Assembly (NCBI GenBank): GCA_037953625.1
Contig: CM075652.1
Coordinates: 50,771,501-50,835,500, forward strand
Direction of reading: 5' to 3'
DNA length: 64,000 nt
DNA from: Crotalaria pallida
Taxonomy: Eukaryota > Streptophyta > Magnoliopsida > Fabales > Fabaceae
How positions within the stretch are numbered: position 1 is the stretch's first letter; the number at the start of each line of letters is the position of its first letter. The position numbers and the translations under genes were made by a program. This document shows, one piece after another, positions 10,890-22,439 of this stretch. A model generated the notes under the pieces. That model was not told the DNA's origin, searched no databases, and saw nothing but the letters and a program-made list of their open reading frames with translations.

Positions 10890-13800
10890 TTAATTCCCTG
10901 ATCAAGCGAGAGGAATGTTATATCCTTTAATTTGGATCGGCTGTTTTCTGAGTTGTCGGACATGCCTTCGTCTTTTTCTTTTCAAAACCTTTAACCCGAT
11001 AACAGGAGTATTATCCGAGGAGACATCAGAAGGATTGGTGATTGAGAGAATGAATGTGCAGCAGAATCGCCTAATCCGAGTGTACTTCCCCAACTAAATC
11101 GGATTCCCCCTCCGAGAATGCTTTGCCAATTAGATCAGATTCATCCAAACCTGTGTGAGAGGCTTGAGGATTTAGACCTGTGAAGGAGTGCATTGTGACG
11201 GGGTTGAATGTTTGCAAGTTGTGAGGGCGGGGTTAGAGAAGGCGTCTGAGAGGCACGAGATCTGTGGTCTGCTTGTGCATGCTTTCGGATGATAGGAATC
11301 CTGACTTGGGTTATGCGCGAAACACTCGCATCATTCTTTGGCCATCGTGCTCGGGCTATCACATCCGGTAGTTCCGACCATCAAATTTGTACCTTTACAT
11401 GATGTATGAAAACAACTATTAGAATATCAAGTAGTAAATGATATGTAATGACATTAATAGCGAAGTATGAGCTGTTTCACTGTTAATTATGAGTATTATC
11501 TAAGATAATATAATGTTGTGCAACAAGTGATTCAATAATGATGAATGTGAGGTTTAAACCATGCAATGTACATCACATAAATGAGATAATGAGAAAGATC
11601 CTTCCCTGTTTGTCTTTATAGTTAGACTATTTTTGAATTTTGATGCGTTCGACATCCTTTTTGGCATGAACGTTGATATGCTCGGCATCAATTTGGCATA
11701 GAGACATTTTTTCTTCTACTGCTAGATCGTGTGCTTGCTCGGTACTCTTCATCTTCTTCCTCCCAAACACCCTGTATGCCGTTATGGGCGAACTATTGTA
11801 TAGCGCCCTTGTGAGCAATGCTGGGATCTCGAGAAGAGATGTTGACGGGGATCGTCTTTGGGCTTTTAGTGACCATGAGAGGCAAGGGTGTCGTGGTAGA
11901 AGGGACCGATCAATTCGAGGATGTCATTGGTCGGTTGATATCATAGCCTGATATCCTACTGTTAATTATGAGTATTATCTAAGATAATATAATGTTGTGC
12001 AACAAGTGATTCAATAATGATGAATGTGAGGTTTAAACCATGCAATGTACATCACATAAATGAGATAATGAGAAAGATCCTTCCCTGTTTGTCTTTATAG
12101 TTAGACTATTTTTGAATTTTGATGCGTTCGACATCCTTTTTGGCATGAACGTTGATATGCTCGGCATCAATTTGGCATAGAGACATTTTTTCTTCTACTG
12201 CTAGATCGTGTGCTTGCTCGGTACTCTTCATCTTCTTCCTCCCAAACACCCTGTATGCCGTTATGGGCGAACTATTGTATAGCGCCCTTGTGAGCAATGC
12301 TGGGATCTCGAGAAGAGATGTTGACGGGGATCGTCTTTGGGCTTTTAGTGACCATGAGAGGCAAGGGTGTCGTGGTAGAAGGGACCGATCAATTCGAGGA
12401 TGTCATTGGTCGGTTGATATCATAGCCTGATATCCTACTGCGGGTGTAGGGATCTGGTAGGAAACCGGTGGGATGGACTGTTTACCCATATTTGTACCTC
12501 GTATATGTATACAAAATTAATAATCAGTAATCGTCATTTGAACTGACAATGTATAATAATTAAATTGCAAAAATGAAAATTATTGGCAAGTTTACGGAAT
12601 AAAATATTAGTATGTAAATAGTATGATTCTAAAAAGATCACACGTAATAATAATAATAAACGATACGTGTATCAAAAATGTGTCGGAGCAATTAGTGGTA
12701 TTAAACCAAATAATGTTAATAAGTATAGTAATTAACTGTATCATTGGCATGCGATGGTGTACATAATTAATACCATTGAAATGACTTAAGTAAAAGAAAT
12801 TAACTTCCCTGGATTGGTCGTGGTAATGCCCTTAATTGACCGTAACTTGTGGCTTCACATGTTGTTTTGTTGATCGAGAGTTCATTGTGGACGGAGGCCT
12901 TGACAACATGACTCGTAACAGTTTGACCATCGTGGGTGTGTAGTGCCCGTTCTAGGCTAGCCTCGTGACGGGTTGTTACAGGAACACATGTTTGCGTGGG
13001 CGATGGCCACAAAGTCTTTGTAATTATCTCGGAGTGATGACGATAGTAATCCATGCCACGAGATGTTTTTACAATAACCGTTCTGACTTTTGGATTGTTC
13101 TCTATCATGGGGTCGTGATGGCCTCGTCAACTCTAGAGAGATTCCTAGCTGCTTGGCCTTCCTTTTCGATAGGTCCGACCATCCTTTTTTGAACCTTACA
13201 TTACATGTTTAAAGACAATAATCAGTGATCGTTGTTAATTTAACAATATAGGATAATTGAATAGCAACAATGAAAATTATTGGCGAGTGAATATAAAGTA
13301 TCAGAACAAAAGCAGCATGATTAAAAAGATCACACGTAACAAATATAATAATGACAATAATTAAATACCGTGCAACCAGACAGGATTGCCCATGAAAAGA
13401 AGCATAATTTCAGGTATATCATGCGCAATAATTGTAATGAATGACATTTATAAATATGTCAGAGCATTTAATGACAACAAACCAAATGAAAGCATTAATT
13501 TAGGAATAATGACAATGTGCGGTTGTCAGAAACTAATGTACGTCATTCAACAGGCGATATATCTATATAAAGAATTATTATCCTATCACAACAGGAGAGA
13601 CAAAGATTTAAAGGCATTCAGCAGCACGAAGATTTGCTCAACAAAACATTACGTAACAGCATGGAGAATATCAAATAATAAGCGACTTGTAAAGGGATTA
13701 GAAGGAACTAAGTATTTAAAGCACATGTCCAAAATATTGCATCGGGTAAATTAATATAAGCATGTGTGTAAAGTAGTCATGTAAAATGCCAAGTAAATAG

Positions 13801-14400
13801 GAAAGCAATATAGGAACGAGAATTCCTTCCCTGATTCGCCAAGGTGAGGAATGTTGGATCGAAGACTGTTGGATTGAAGTCTTTTGTCAATCCTCTTAAA
13901 ATGGGCTTTGTTGAGCGTTGAGGGTCGACCTCTGTTTTCCTTAAATATGATTTTCTCTATGCTCGGAACACGAGCTTCAAGAGGGGAACTTGGCGCGGGG
14001 GTCCTCGCTCTTCGCTCGGAGCACAAGCTTCAAGAGGGGACCTCGGCGTGGGGGTCCTCGCTTTCACCCCTAGATTCCAAGTAAAGTAACATTATTGTAT
14101 TCGTGATACTCGAAAAATTATTTGTCCATTAATGGGGATCTCGGAATGGGTTATTCAGTCGCTCGGGCCATCGTACGTGTACCTCGCATATGCGCACAAA
14201 AATAATAATTAATTAGTTATTGTCGTTCAAGATTGACAATTTATAACTATTAAATAAAATACATGTAATCAAAGTAAACGGCAAAAATATAAATTATTTT
14301 TGTCTCTAACTAATAGTCATGTGAGTCAATAAAATATTTGTGGCATTATTAAAAATTAGAAAGAGTAACTTCCCTGATTTAAAGGTAGGTTGCTGAATTG
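10890..14400 (-). repeat. Modular interior of non-autonomous element
   Basis: Moderately GC-rich blocks alternate with very AT-rich spacers. On the plus strand, block edges repeatedly carry TTCCCTG (10894, 11602, 12805, 13827, 14370) and GTACCT (11389, 12494, 14179). Two spacers near 12505-12650 and 13211-13350 are recognisably related to each other, sharing an ATCAGTGATCGT-like start and GATCACACGTAA. The blocks could be degraded exons or reiterated structural units; no protein family is recognisable. Confidence 0.5.
11480..12437 (-). repeat. 479-bp perfect tandem duplication
   Basis: Two adjacent copies, 11480-11958 and 11959-12437, look identical. The junctions share a few bases (ACTG), suggesting slippage or end-joining. 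Each contains the same 63-codon minus-strand frame, of no recognised family. Confidence 0.92.
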
Positions 14401-15090
14401 TTGGGCCATAGAGTTGTTGAGACCCGTTTTTTCTTTTTGGTGCAGCTTTAGGCCCTTTTTTTTTTTATTTGGGCCTGGTGGCCCGTTTTTGCTTTTGGGA
14501 ACCCTAGGGTTCCTTTCATCGAACCGTGCAGCAGCAGCTGCTGCTTGTTACCAACATGGCGGCGGCGTCGAACGGAGCACCGGGGAGGGCTAGCGCCGTT
14601 GCGGAGGAGCGCACGAAGGCGCAGCAGAGATGATGGTGCCGATTTGTTGAGGGCGATGGGGACGGCGGAGACGGTGGCGGCTGTAGCAAGGACCGAAGAA
14701 CACCTTGGGTGGTGCGGTGGAAGAAAGTGATGGCGATGAATTGCCACTGAGGACGGCGAGAACGGCGAGGTTCCAGAACTCGTGACTAGGCTTGGAGATG
14801 GCTCGCCTCGATCCTTCGTTGTTGCAACGATCTGGAACCAGTAACGGTGGAAACGGGATCGGCGATGATGTCTGAAACGGTGGCGGCACTGATTCGTGTG
14901 TGGCGGCGAGAATAACCACCATCGCGATGAAAGGGATGGTGATGAGGGTACCACCGGTGACGGCGAGAACTGCGATGGGAGTGGAGCAAATCGTTCGCCG
15001 ACAAGACTTCGAGCAACGCCGTGAGCCGTAGGCGCAGATTCGAGTCACGTGGCCCTTTCAACCTCATGCTTGCATGGTTCCGGCCACGGC
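14400..15090 (-). other. GC-rich segment of non-autonomous element, no intact gene
   Basis: The only strongly GC-rich stretch in the element's interior. Several overlapping frames up to about 168 codons exist on both strands, rich in Arg, Pro and Ser, but none has a recognisable domain. It is near the element's primer-binding end, so it would be part of its 5' leader on the minus strand. Confidence 0.5.
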
Positions 15091-15410
15091 GGTTTCAGTG
15101 CTGGTGATGGCTGAGGAACCACGAAGGTCTCGAAGAAACTCCAACGAACTCGCACCGGAGAGGCGGTGACGGTGTTGGAGAGGCTCCAAAAAATTCAGAA
15201 AAAGGAAGTAGATTGCGGTTGGAGGTGGCTTGCCTTCTCCCTTCGTGCTCCAGGTCGGAAGTATCTATTGCCTCACTGATGTGTAGCGACAGGGGTTTTT
15301 TGAAGATTCGCCCAGCTCCAGATGATGAGAACTCGATGAAGACCATGAGAACTAATTTCTCTCTATTTTTTTTTTGTGTTTGAATGTGGATGGGAATCGG
15401 AGTTTAACGA

Positions 15411-15429
15411 TCCCCACAGATGGCGCCAA
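15411..15429 (-). promoter_or_regulatory. Primer-binding site of non-autonomous element
   Basis: Minus strand TTGGCGCCATCTGTGGGGA directly follows the minus-strand end of the right LTR. TGGCGCC-type sites are common in plant Tat/Athila-lineage gypsy elements; I cannot name the tRNA with certainty. Confidence 0.7.
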
Positions 15430-15793
15430 TGTAGTGTTCCATTGTTAGGGAGACACCACGATGTGTGTTTTGGGTTGTTGCAGCTGACGAGGGTGACCCC
15501 GGTCCTACGTACCCCCAGTGATAAGGGGATCAAGCCACACGTAGTTCTTGAGAGTAGGGATGAGAGACATACCTTAGCCCCTATAGCATAGTGGTTCTTA
15601 TAGGGGATTACCTGTTAGGTGTGTTATGATACCTTATGGGCCTGTTGGGCCCAATAGGGCTGACGTGGCTCTTAGAGGATAAGAAGGGTGAGTCCTTCAT
15701 CCTTATCATGTACTAGGGAGTTTTAAACTTATCCGTTGAGTCGTTGGTCGGCATTGAAGGCATGCGGTCGGCTTATGGGTCCGGTCCACTACA
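15430..15793 (-). repeat. 5' LTR (right) of non-autonomous element
   Basis: 364 bp, same as 8630-8993; followed at 15794-15798 by the duplicated target GATGG. Confidence 0.95.
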
Positions 15794-17438
15794 GATGGAA
15801 TTTTTGAAAGATTATGAGTTCGAGCTCCATTACCATCCGGGGAAGGCCAACGTTGTGGAAGATGCATTGAGTAGAAAGGCAATGCACATCAGTGCAATGA
15901 TGGTCAGAGAAGCTGCAATGATAGAGGAGTTCCGGGATTTGAGTTTGACGATGCAAGTGGAGCCGGCAAGTATCAAGATGGGGATGCTGCAAATTGCTAA
16001 TGAGTTTCTGCAAAGGATTCGGGAATTGCAACACAAGGATGAGAAGCTTATGGAAAAGAAGAAATGGATGGAAGAAGGCAAGGAATTGGAATTCCAAGAA
16101 GGGAAGGATGGAATTTTGCATTTTAAGACAAGGACATGTGTCCCTGCTGACTTGGAAGTAAGAAGAATGATTCTGGATGAAGCGCATAAAAGTAAGATGA
16201 GTATGCATCCGGGAGCTACCAAAATGTACCAGGACTTAAAGAAGCTATTTTGGTGGCCTGGGTTGAAAAAGGACGTAGCTGAGTATGTGGCCTGTTGTTT
16301 GGTGTGTCAAAAGGCGAAAATGGAACATCAAAGGCCAGGAGGAGAGTTACTTTCCTTGGAAGTTCCTGTGTGGAAATGGGATAGTATCTCGATGGACTTT
16401 GTGTCAGGATTGCCAAAGACATCTACTGGTCATGATGCCATCTGGGTGATCGTGGATCGTTTAACTAAGTCAACGCATTTCATTCCCGTGAATATGCGCT
16501 ACTCGTTGGAAAAGCTCACTCAGTTGTACATCAAAGAAGTTGTTCGTCTGCACGGTGTACCATCAAGCATTGTGTCAGATCGTGATCCGAGGTTTACATC
16601 GAAGTTTTGGGAAGATCTGCATAGAGCCTTGGGTTCAAGATTAAAACTGAGCTCTGCATACCATCCTCAGACTGATGGCCAAACGGAGAGGACTATTCAG
16701 TCATTGGAGGACATTCTACGAGCCTGTGTCTTGGAAGGTCAAGGGAATTGGGAGCAGATGTTGCCGCTCGTGGAGTTTACTTACAACAACAGTTACCATA
16801 CGAGCATTGGAATGGCACCATTTGAAGCTTTGTATGGGAGAAAGTGTCAGACGCCGTTATGCTGGTTTCGAGTAGGGGAGAGTTTTCTGGTTGGGCCAGA
16901 TTTTGTGCAAGAGACCACGGAACAGATTAAGATGATACAAGAAAAGATAAAGACGACTCAGAGTAGGCAGAAAAGCTATGCTGATAGGAGAAGGAAACCT
17001 TTAGAGTTTGCCGAAGGAGACCATGTATTCATTAGAATAGTACCAACAAAAGGTGTTAGTAGAGCCTTAAAAACCTAGAAACTATCACCTAAGTTTATTG
17101 GTCCCTATCAAATCCTCAAAAGAGTCGGCCCAGTAGCTTATCAGTTAGCCCTGCCTCCGTCATTAGCTAACCTTCATAATGTATTCCATGTGTCTCAATT
17201 AAAGAGATATGTCCATGACCCCACCGTTGTCCTTAGAATCCAACCTGATGACTTAGAAGTTCATGAGAATCTAACCTTCAAAGTTGTGCCAGTCCGCATT
17301 GAAGATCGAAGGATCAAACAGCTTAGAAGGAAAGATATTCGTCTGGTCAAAGTCGTTTGGGTTTGTGGAGATGTGATAGAATCATCTTGGGAATTAGAGG
17401 ATAAGATGCGTCAGGATTATCCTGACTTGTTTGTATAA
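15794..17438 (+). pseudogene. Tekay pol, second part: RNase H end, integrase, chromodomain
   Basis: Coding resumes after the insertion with MEFLKDYEFELHYHPGKANV, the end of RNase H. Integrase follows: an HHCC zinc-binding segment (HPGATKMYQDLK ... CCLVCQKAK), then the catalytic triad with Asp at 16395 (SMDFVSG), Asp at 16578 (VSDRDPRF) and Glu at 16686 (DGQTERTIQ). A TAG at 17076-17078 interrupts the frame, which then continues in phase to a natural stop at 17436-17438. The final ~45 residues, including RIEDRRIKQLRRKDIRLVKV and ESSWELEDKM, resemble the chromodomain-like tail of Tekay/Del integrases, which can direct insertion to marked chromatin. The first ATG of the open frame (15744) lies in the inserted LTR and is not its real start. 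Confidence 0.92.
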
Positions 17439-17467
17439 GTTGAATTTCGGGGACGAAATTCCTTGTA

Positions 17468-17480
17468 AGTGGGGGACTAG
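17468..17480 (+). promoter_or_regulatory. Polypurine tract of Tekay-type element
   Basis: AGTGGGGGACTAG immediately precedes the 3' LTR and would prime plus-strand synthesis. Confidence 0.85.
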
Positions 17481-17742
17481 TGTAACACCCCAAAATTTTA
17501 ATCCCCGATTAATGAAATGTTAATTATAATTTAATTATAATTAATGGTTTCTATGTTAATCCTTGATTAAAATATGTGTTCATGTGACTAGCTTAGGTGT
17601 GTGAAATTATTTAATAAATATAATAATGTATAAAATAGGAGTTTTGCATATTAGTCCCTGGGTAGGGACCTAGAAGCAATTATAGGAAAGGTTTTGGAGG
17701 GAAAGTAAATAAAATAATTATTTTTCAAAATTTGGGCAAAAC

Positions 17743-17770
17743 ACTCGAGTATTATTCTGAATACTCGAGT
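17743..17770 (+). promoter_or_regulatory. U3 palindrome pair (3' LTR copy)
   Basis: ACTCGAGT at 17743 and 17763, starts 20 bp apart, as in the 5' LTR. Confidence 0.6.
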
Positions 17771-17901
17771 ATTCTGGGTCAATCTGCACGAGTGAGTGCG
17801 TTTGATGAGTCACCATGAACGAGTCCCCTCCGTTGACACGAATACTCCGTCGTCAACAGCTCAAGAGTGTCGTGTCGTGATGCATGATGCCCCTCCATGT
17901 C

Positions 17902-17909
17902 TATAAAAG
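17902..17909 (+). promoter_or_regulatory. TATA box of 3' LTR
   Basis: TATAAAAG, the 3' LTR counterpart of 2495-2502. It could drive read-out transcription into the CACTA right arm. Confidence 0.65.
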
Positions 17910-18806
17910 CTCATCAACCTTCCTAAGCTAGGAATTTTGCTCAATCTTGCTTGTGTTGACATAGTTAGGGTTTCGAATTTATCCTCTTCGATTCTCTTTC
18001 AATTCTGAGTGTTAAGGCTTGAGTGATACACGAATACAAAGCTCACATCACGAGCTTTGTATAGACATAAAAATCGTGAGGATTGAGTGAGTGTGTTGGG
18101 AGAATTGGAGCTGAGAAGTTGGAGTTTGTTCTGTCAAAGTGTTGCTTGGAGCTTACTTTGATCTTGATTTCTGGTAAGCTCACAAATCCTTGAGTCTCAA
18201 ATTCGGTTTCCTTAGTTAGATTATGTGGCATAGAGTCTAGAAAATCTAATTTCCCCAATTCTATTCTCTGTTTCATGTGTAAACCAATTCCACTTTGGTG
18301 TTGCACTCAAAATGCTCTGCATGTGATGCTTGAAGTCGGTCTGAGAAGTTTGGAGCTTTGTTCTTGTCAATTCTTGGTTGATTCACGTCTGAGAGGTAAG
18401 GGGAAGTAATTATATTCACTAGATTGAGATTAAATTTCATGAATTGTGTTAGAGAGCCACCAAGAGGCTCTAAGGGCTTATATTGAATAGGAACTTTGGT
18501 TTGGAGACCAATCCATGCTCTAAAACTGTGTTGAGCAAGTTCTAAATCATGCATGCAAGCTTAAATGAACTTTACTTCATGAGTATTGTGCTTATTATGC
18601 AATTTGAGGTGTTGAGTTGTTAAAATGTGTATTTTATGCATAATTGTTGAATCCTCTGTCAAATCTGTGTTTTGATATGAAATGAATGTTGTAACATGTT
18701 CAAATTATGTTATGTGTGCTCTGTTGATCCTTGGAATGGACTGGAAATGAGTAGAAATGAAATTGGTATGATAAAACTAAGTTTTTAGTGTAAACTGCTG
18801 CGAAAC

Positions 18807-19129
18807 ACTCGAGTAATATACAGGGTACTCGAGTAAAACGTTTGAAAAACAATGTAAATGAAGTTAGAACACTCGAGTATCGTGTCTACTACTCGAGTAT
18901 CGTGCATGACCTGAGAACAGGTTAAGGCTAATCACTCGAGTCATTCAAGGGAACTCGAGTATTCTGGAAATGTCCATGATCACTCGAGTAACCTATGAAC
19001 TACTCGAGTAAATTATTGATTTTGAAACACAAATCCTCAGAAAGTCATGAACACTCGAGTAACTTTAAGAATACTCGAGTAATCTGGAAAAGTTAATAAA
19101 TACTCGAGTGTACTGAATTTTACTCGAGT
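18807..19129 (+). repeat. ACTCGAGT paired-palindrome array (3' LTR)
   Basis: Same six pairs as 3400-3722. All palindromes are still intact although flanking bases have changed in a few places. Confidence 0.85.
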
Positions 19130-19856
19130 AAATTACCCAGAACCTGAAAACACCATTTTCAATTCTGACTGAATTAATTAAGGAATTATTAATAATAGTT
19201 CAAGGGATCAAGACTTAGAGAAATTGATTAATACAAATAGATCGTTTGGTGACGGTCCTTTTTGATAAAGAAATAAGCCTAGGTGGCCTGTAAAGTATTA
19301 ATCAACTTCCCTTAAGTCCAAAAGATAAAATGCATTCATTCTGGAGTTTGGATGGTAGGACGTATTTCATGTTTTGTTAAACATGTGGAGGGCCTCTGGG
19401 AGTGCCAATATGCTTGCTTGATGACACGTCGTTGGCGTGGTCGGCTTAGTGGATGCCGATATGGTTATACCGTTTGGATGACGGTCCGTTTGGATGACGG
19501 GATATGCTCGGGTGGCATGGATTCCAAGCTTGTCGTGTACATTCTAGGTGAATGTACGAATTGTTGTATACCTAGGAATACAACGCACTGTTGAGTGCTG
19601 GGTTGTCAGGGATGGACGTCAGAGAGTGACATAGTATGATGGAGATAGGCTTGAGAGCTAAAGTCATGCATCATGCCACTCATTTAAATTAATTGTGATA
19701 AATGGAATAAGTGTGAGCATCCTATGTGCATTAATTAACTGCTAAGTGTTATATGTGATTGTTGTTAATTGATGCATATTTACATACTCATATTGCACAA
19801 TTTATTCTCTGTTGATTATGTGTATAGAATAGCTTACCCCTATGCCCTTGTAGGTT

Positions 19857-20327
19857 ATGTCTCGTTACATTGCTTGCATCGAGATCCGGCCACTTCCTAG
19901 TGGCATATGGATCTATGAGGACCATCGCGCGGTCTTCGAGGGGGAGGTAGAGGTTACCTTCTACCACCCGAACCCGTTGATCCGATTTCGTCCTCGTAGA
20001 TTTAGGATTCCCATCATATACACTATGCACGTACCCCCGTTTTATACTTATCATGGACCACCTCCCATGCGACCAGCTCGCTCTTACCATAGTTTTCATT
20101 TTCGACCTACCCGCTCTCACCCTTTCACTTCGAGAGTCGTTCGCGAGGAGACTCCTCCTTCTGATCCGAGGAGCCCAGTCAGGGTTTCACCATCACCTGA
20201 CCCGGTCCCCAGTGGTAGGGAACACTCTCCCTCGGATGAGATCGAGGAGGATCCGGTGGAGGACGAGAGTGGGAGCGAGCCTGTCGTGCATTCTACTGGG
20301 AGTGATTGGAGGGACGATGATCCCTAG
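19857..20327 (+). CDS. LTR-internal ORF, unknown function (3' LTR copy)
   Basis: Same 156-codon frame as 4450-4920 with a few amino-acid changes (for example Asp to Glu and Lys to Glu near its N-terminal third) and no stop. The copy is expected from LTR duplication, so it is weak evidence for function. Confidence 0.35.
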   Translation: MSRYIACIEIRPLPSGIWIYEDHRAVFEGEVEVTFYHPNPLIRFRPRRFRIPIIYTMHVPPFYTYHGPPPMRPARSYHSFHFRPTRSHPFTSRVVREETPPSDPRSPVRVSPSPDPVPSGREHSPSDEIEEDPVEDESGSEPVVHSTGSDWRDDDP

Positions 20328-21047
20328 GTATGTGTATAGGGTATATGATGAGGATCAGAGGATCCGATGTTGTTGAGGCTGTGGAGGATACTTTGCTGCT
20401 GCTGTGATGATGATGCTACTACTTGTATTTTTGGAGACTGCTACTACTACTACCACATCTGATGCTGCCAGATCTACGTGATTACCCCTGGAGTTGTATT
20501 TTGGTTATGTATATATATTGTAGATATACTTTTGGAATACTCTAGGGCTGTAGTTACACTGTGATGTAGATCTGTTTTTATGGACTTGTACTTCTGGGTC
20601 TTGGAGACTATCATGATGGGACTATGTATTATGACTCTTATTATATATATAAAACCTATGTTTATATTACTATCAGTTGCATAGTCCAATAATTTCCGCT
20701 TACTCTGATTTAATCTATTTAAGAGCTCGACTATAAATATTATTTGATGGTATCAGTCTTATCGAACAAAGCATGGGTAACTTTACTTATTTGTATGATA
20801 CAAAGATGTTTCCAAAGAGCGAATGTTACCCTATTTGTGAAAAGGTTTTAGAGATCGCCGAACTCGATACAAATGTTTTGAAATGGTTTAGAGCTTATTC
20901 TCCAAGAATTCCAAATGACGATTTGTGCACCCGCTTTAAAAGAAAATTTTATTTCAGTTATTTTCTTAACACTCACAAGTCCATATATTATCCAATATAA
21001 TAGCTTAAATACTATATTATATTTGGGTAATTCGGAAGGGTGTCACA

Positions 21048-21454
21048 CTTATAGGATCTGATAATTTAGGAAGCTCTGAAATCACATGAACATGTTTCAG
21101 CTAAAAGATTATAGTTTCATAACACTACGAGATCAAATAAATACCTAATAATTTCCCAAATAGAATATAGTTTCAGCTATCTGTCAACTTGATGAATAGC
21201 CCATTTAATACAGAAGCAATCTGCTTGGAGTATATGATGAATAACAAGCTTAAAAAAAGAGTCATGAACCGATTACCCTATATATGTATCTAAGGCAAAG
21301 AACTACAACACAAATACACAATCTAACAAAACTAACCAAGCATAATCATTAACCAGAAGAGAGCAACGAAAACAGATGATCAAAACAATAAGAATAAGCA
21401 AAAAAATACAAGCACGAAACCATCAAACGAAAGTACTGCAGGACAAGAAAATTC
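21048..21454. other. CACTA right arm, AT-rich, no gene seen
   Basis: Resumes CACTA sequence after the gypsy insertion. No open frame or recognisable exon. It probably represents intron or intergenic sequence carried with the captured fragments. Confidence 0.4.
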
Positions 21455-21540
21455 TCAACTTCCACGTTTGACTCTAATGACTGCATCTTTATATGGAATA
21501 GGAAGAATACTTTCACTATCATCCATCCATATGTGAAGTA
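21455..21540 (-). pseudogene. Unidentified exon-like fragment in CACTA
   Basis: The minus strand reads ILHIWMDDSESILPIPYKDA followed by VIRVKRGS and a TGA stop. The amino-acid composition looks like real coding sequence, and the strand agrees with the neighbouring fragments. I do not recognise the family, and the acceptor is not obvious. Confidence 0.3.
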
Positions 21541-21793
21541 TCAGGTTTTTTTTCTTTTTAGGCTGAACATATCAGGTTATATCCAAAAGTTCAAATATGC
21601 ATTATGTGAATGCTAATTATAGTATCCTTGCCAATTATATCCAATAGTTCAATCAAATATGGATTCTGTGAATGTTGATTATAGTAGCCTTGCCATTTAC
21701 CTATAGACCAGTCAAAAGTGACTGAAGCTGAATACAGTCACAAGGAGCTCTTAAAAAAAATATAGTCACAAGGATCAAGTGAATAAGACAAAC

Positions 21794-21845
21794 CTCATCA
21801 TACCCAGTAAGCCATACTCGAGGTGTTTGATAATATTCATCATAC
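21794..21845 (-). pseudogene. ATG3: Captured exon of ATG3 (autophagy E2-like enzyme)
   Basis: A 52-bp segment on the minus strand reads YDEYYQTPRVWLTGYDE, which matches the strongly conserved core of ATG3, the enzyme that transfers ATG8 to phosphatidylethanolamine in autophagy. It is bounded by an intact acceptor (TTTTGCAG) and donor (GTTTGTC), so exactly one exon was captured with its splice sites. Nothing else of ATG3, including the catalytic cysteine region, is visible nearby, so it cannot be functional. The match is short but distinctive. Confidence 0.8.
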
Positions 21846-22439
21846 CTGCAAAATGAGCAAAGTTCACCTTTTAAACTTATTTCTAGAAAGTTAGTTTCTA
21901 ATATGAAGTAGGGTTTTTTTTTTAAATTTTATTTTAGATTGAATCAGACGTTATGACAGAGCAAAGAGGGTAAATACACAACTATGAGAAAATAAGATAT
22001 TCTCCAAAAAGGAAAATTCTAGCGTTTCCGTGATTCTTACACTCAGAAATCTTTTTTTTAACAAAAAATAAAAAAAAAACAGGAAAATTCTACGCTCAGT
22101 GCTACTCTCTCTCTCTCTCACTCTCACACACACACACACAATGACACAAAGTACACAAATAGCCTAAATCAAAGCCAACTGTTGTCCCTTGACTAGATAT
22201 ATGATTTTTAAGCTCACCACTTATGCTTTAAAAGGCATCAGTGTCTTTTTTAAATATACCAACCACACTACGATATCTTAAAAATTGGGAATTACAATAA
22301 CAATATTATATCCAAAAGAAGATCAAAATCATTCCATTTCTAAGCACGTAGCAGTAATAGACTAATAGTATGATAAATAAATATACTAATAACGATTAGG
22401 TAGAAATTAAAAGAGAGATTAAATAAATAGGGTAGTAAC
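21846..22439. other. Intron-like spacer with CT/CA microsatellite
   Basis: AT-rich sequence between the ATG3-like and RPC6-like pieces. It contains a (CT)n-(CA)n microsatellite at about 22108-22140 and several poly-T/A runs. No coding signal. Confidence 0.5.

Larger units (their letters stand above)
8630..15793 (-). mobile_element. Young non-autonomous LTR retrotransposon (LARD-like) inside Tekay pol
   Basis: Two 364-bp LTRs that look identical, beginning TGTAGTG and ending CACTACA, bound a 6.4-kb interior. GATGG is duplicated perfectly at 8625-8629 and 15794-15798. Orientation is minus: next to the right LTR the minus strand reads TTGGCGCCATCTGTGGGGA, like a primer-binding site, and next to the left LTR it reads CCGAGCTGGGGGGCTTA, a polypurine tract. 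No protease, RT or integrase motif is visible in any frame, so it must have moved using enzymes supplied in trans. The primer site resembles those of Tat-lineage gypsy elements; that link is tentative. Confidence 0.9.
2074..21047 (+). mobile_element. Tekay-type Ty3/gypsy chromovirus, interrupted and inactivated
   Basis: Two LTRs of about 3.57 kb in direct orientation bracket a primer-binding site, a gag-pol reading frame (gag, protease, reverse transcriptase, RNase H, integrase, chromodomain-like tail) and a polypurine tract. The domain order and a long LTR fit the Tekay/Del clade. A non-autonomous LTR element interrupts pol between RNase H and integrase, and two in-frame stops lie elsewhere in pol, so the copy is dead. 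The LTRs differ by only a small number of substitutions, indicating a fairly recent insertion. The 5-bp flanks (AAACT left, CTTAT right, using TGTAACACCC and GGGTGTCACA as LTR ends) do not match. I therefore cannot confirm a clean target duplication. Confidence 0.92.
17481..21047 (+). repeat. 3' LTR of Tekay-type element
   Basis: Begins TGTAACACCCC, ends GGGTGTCACA. Colinear with 2074-5643 with scattered substitutions and one short indel near 20410. It carries the same TATA box, palindrome pairs, hairpins and internal frame. Confidence 0.93.

Noticed and set aside
14448..15067. Overlapping minus-strand frames of 93-168 codons
   Set aside because: Low-complexity GC-rich sequence with overlapping frames on both strands and no domain; not supported as genes.
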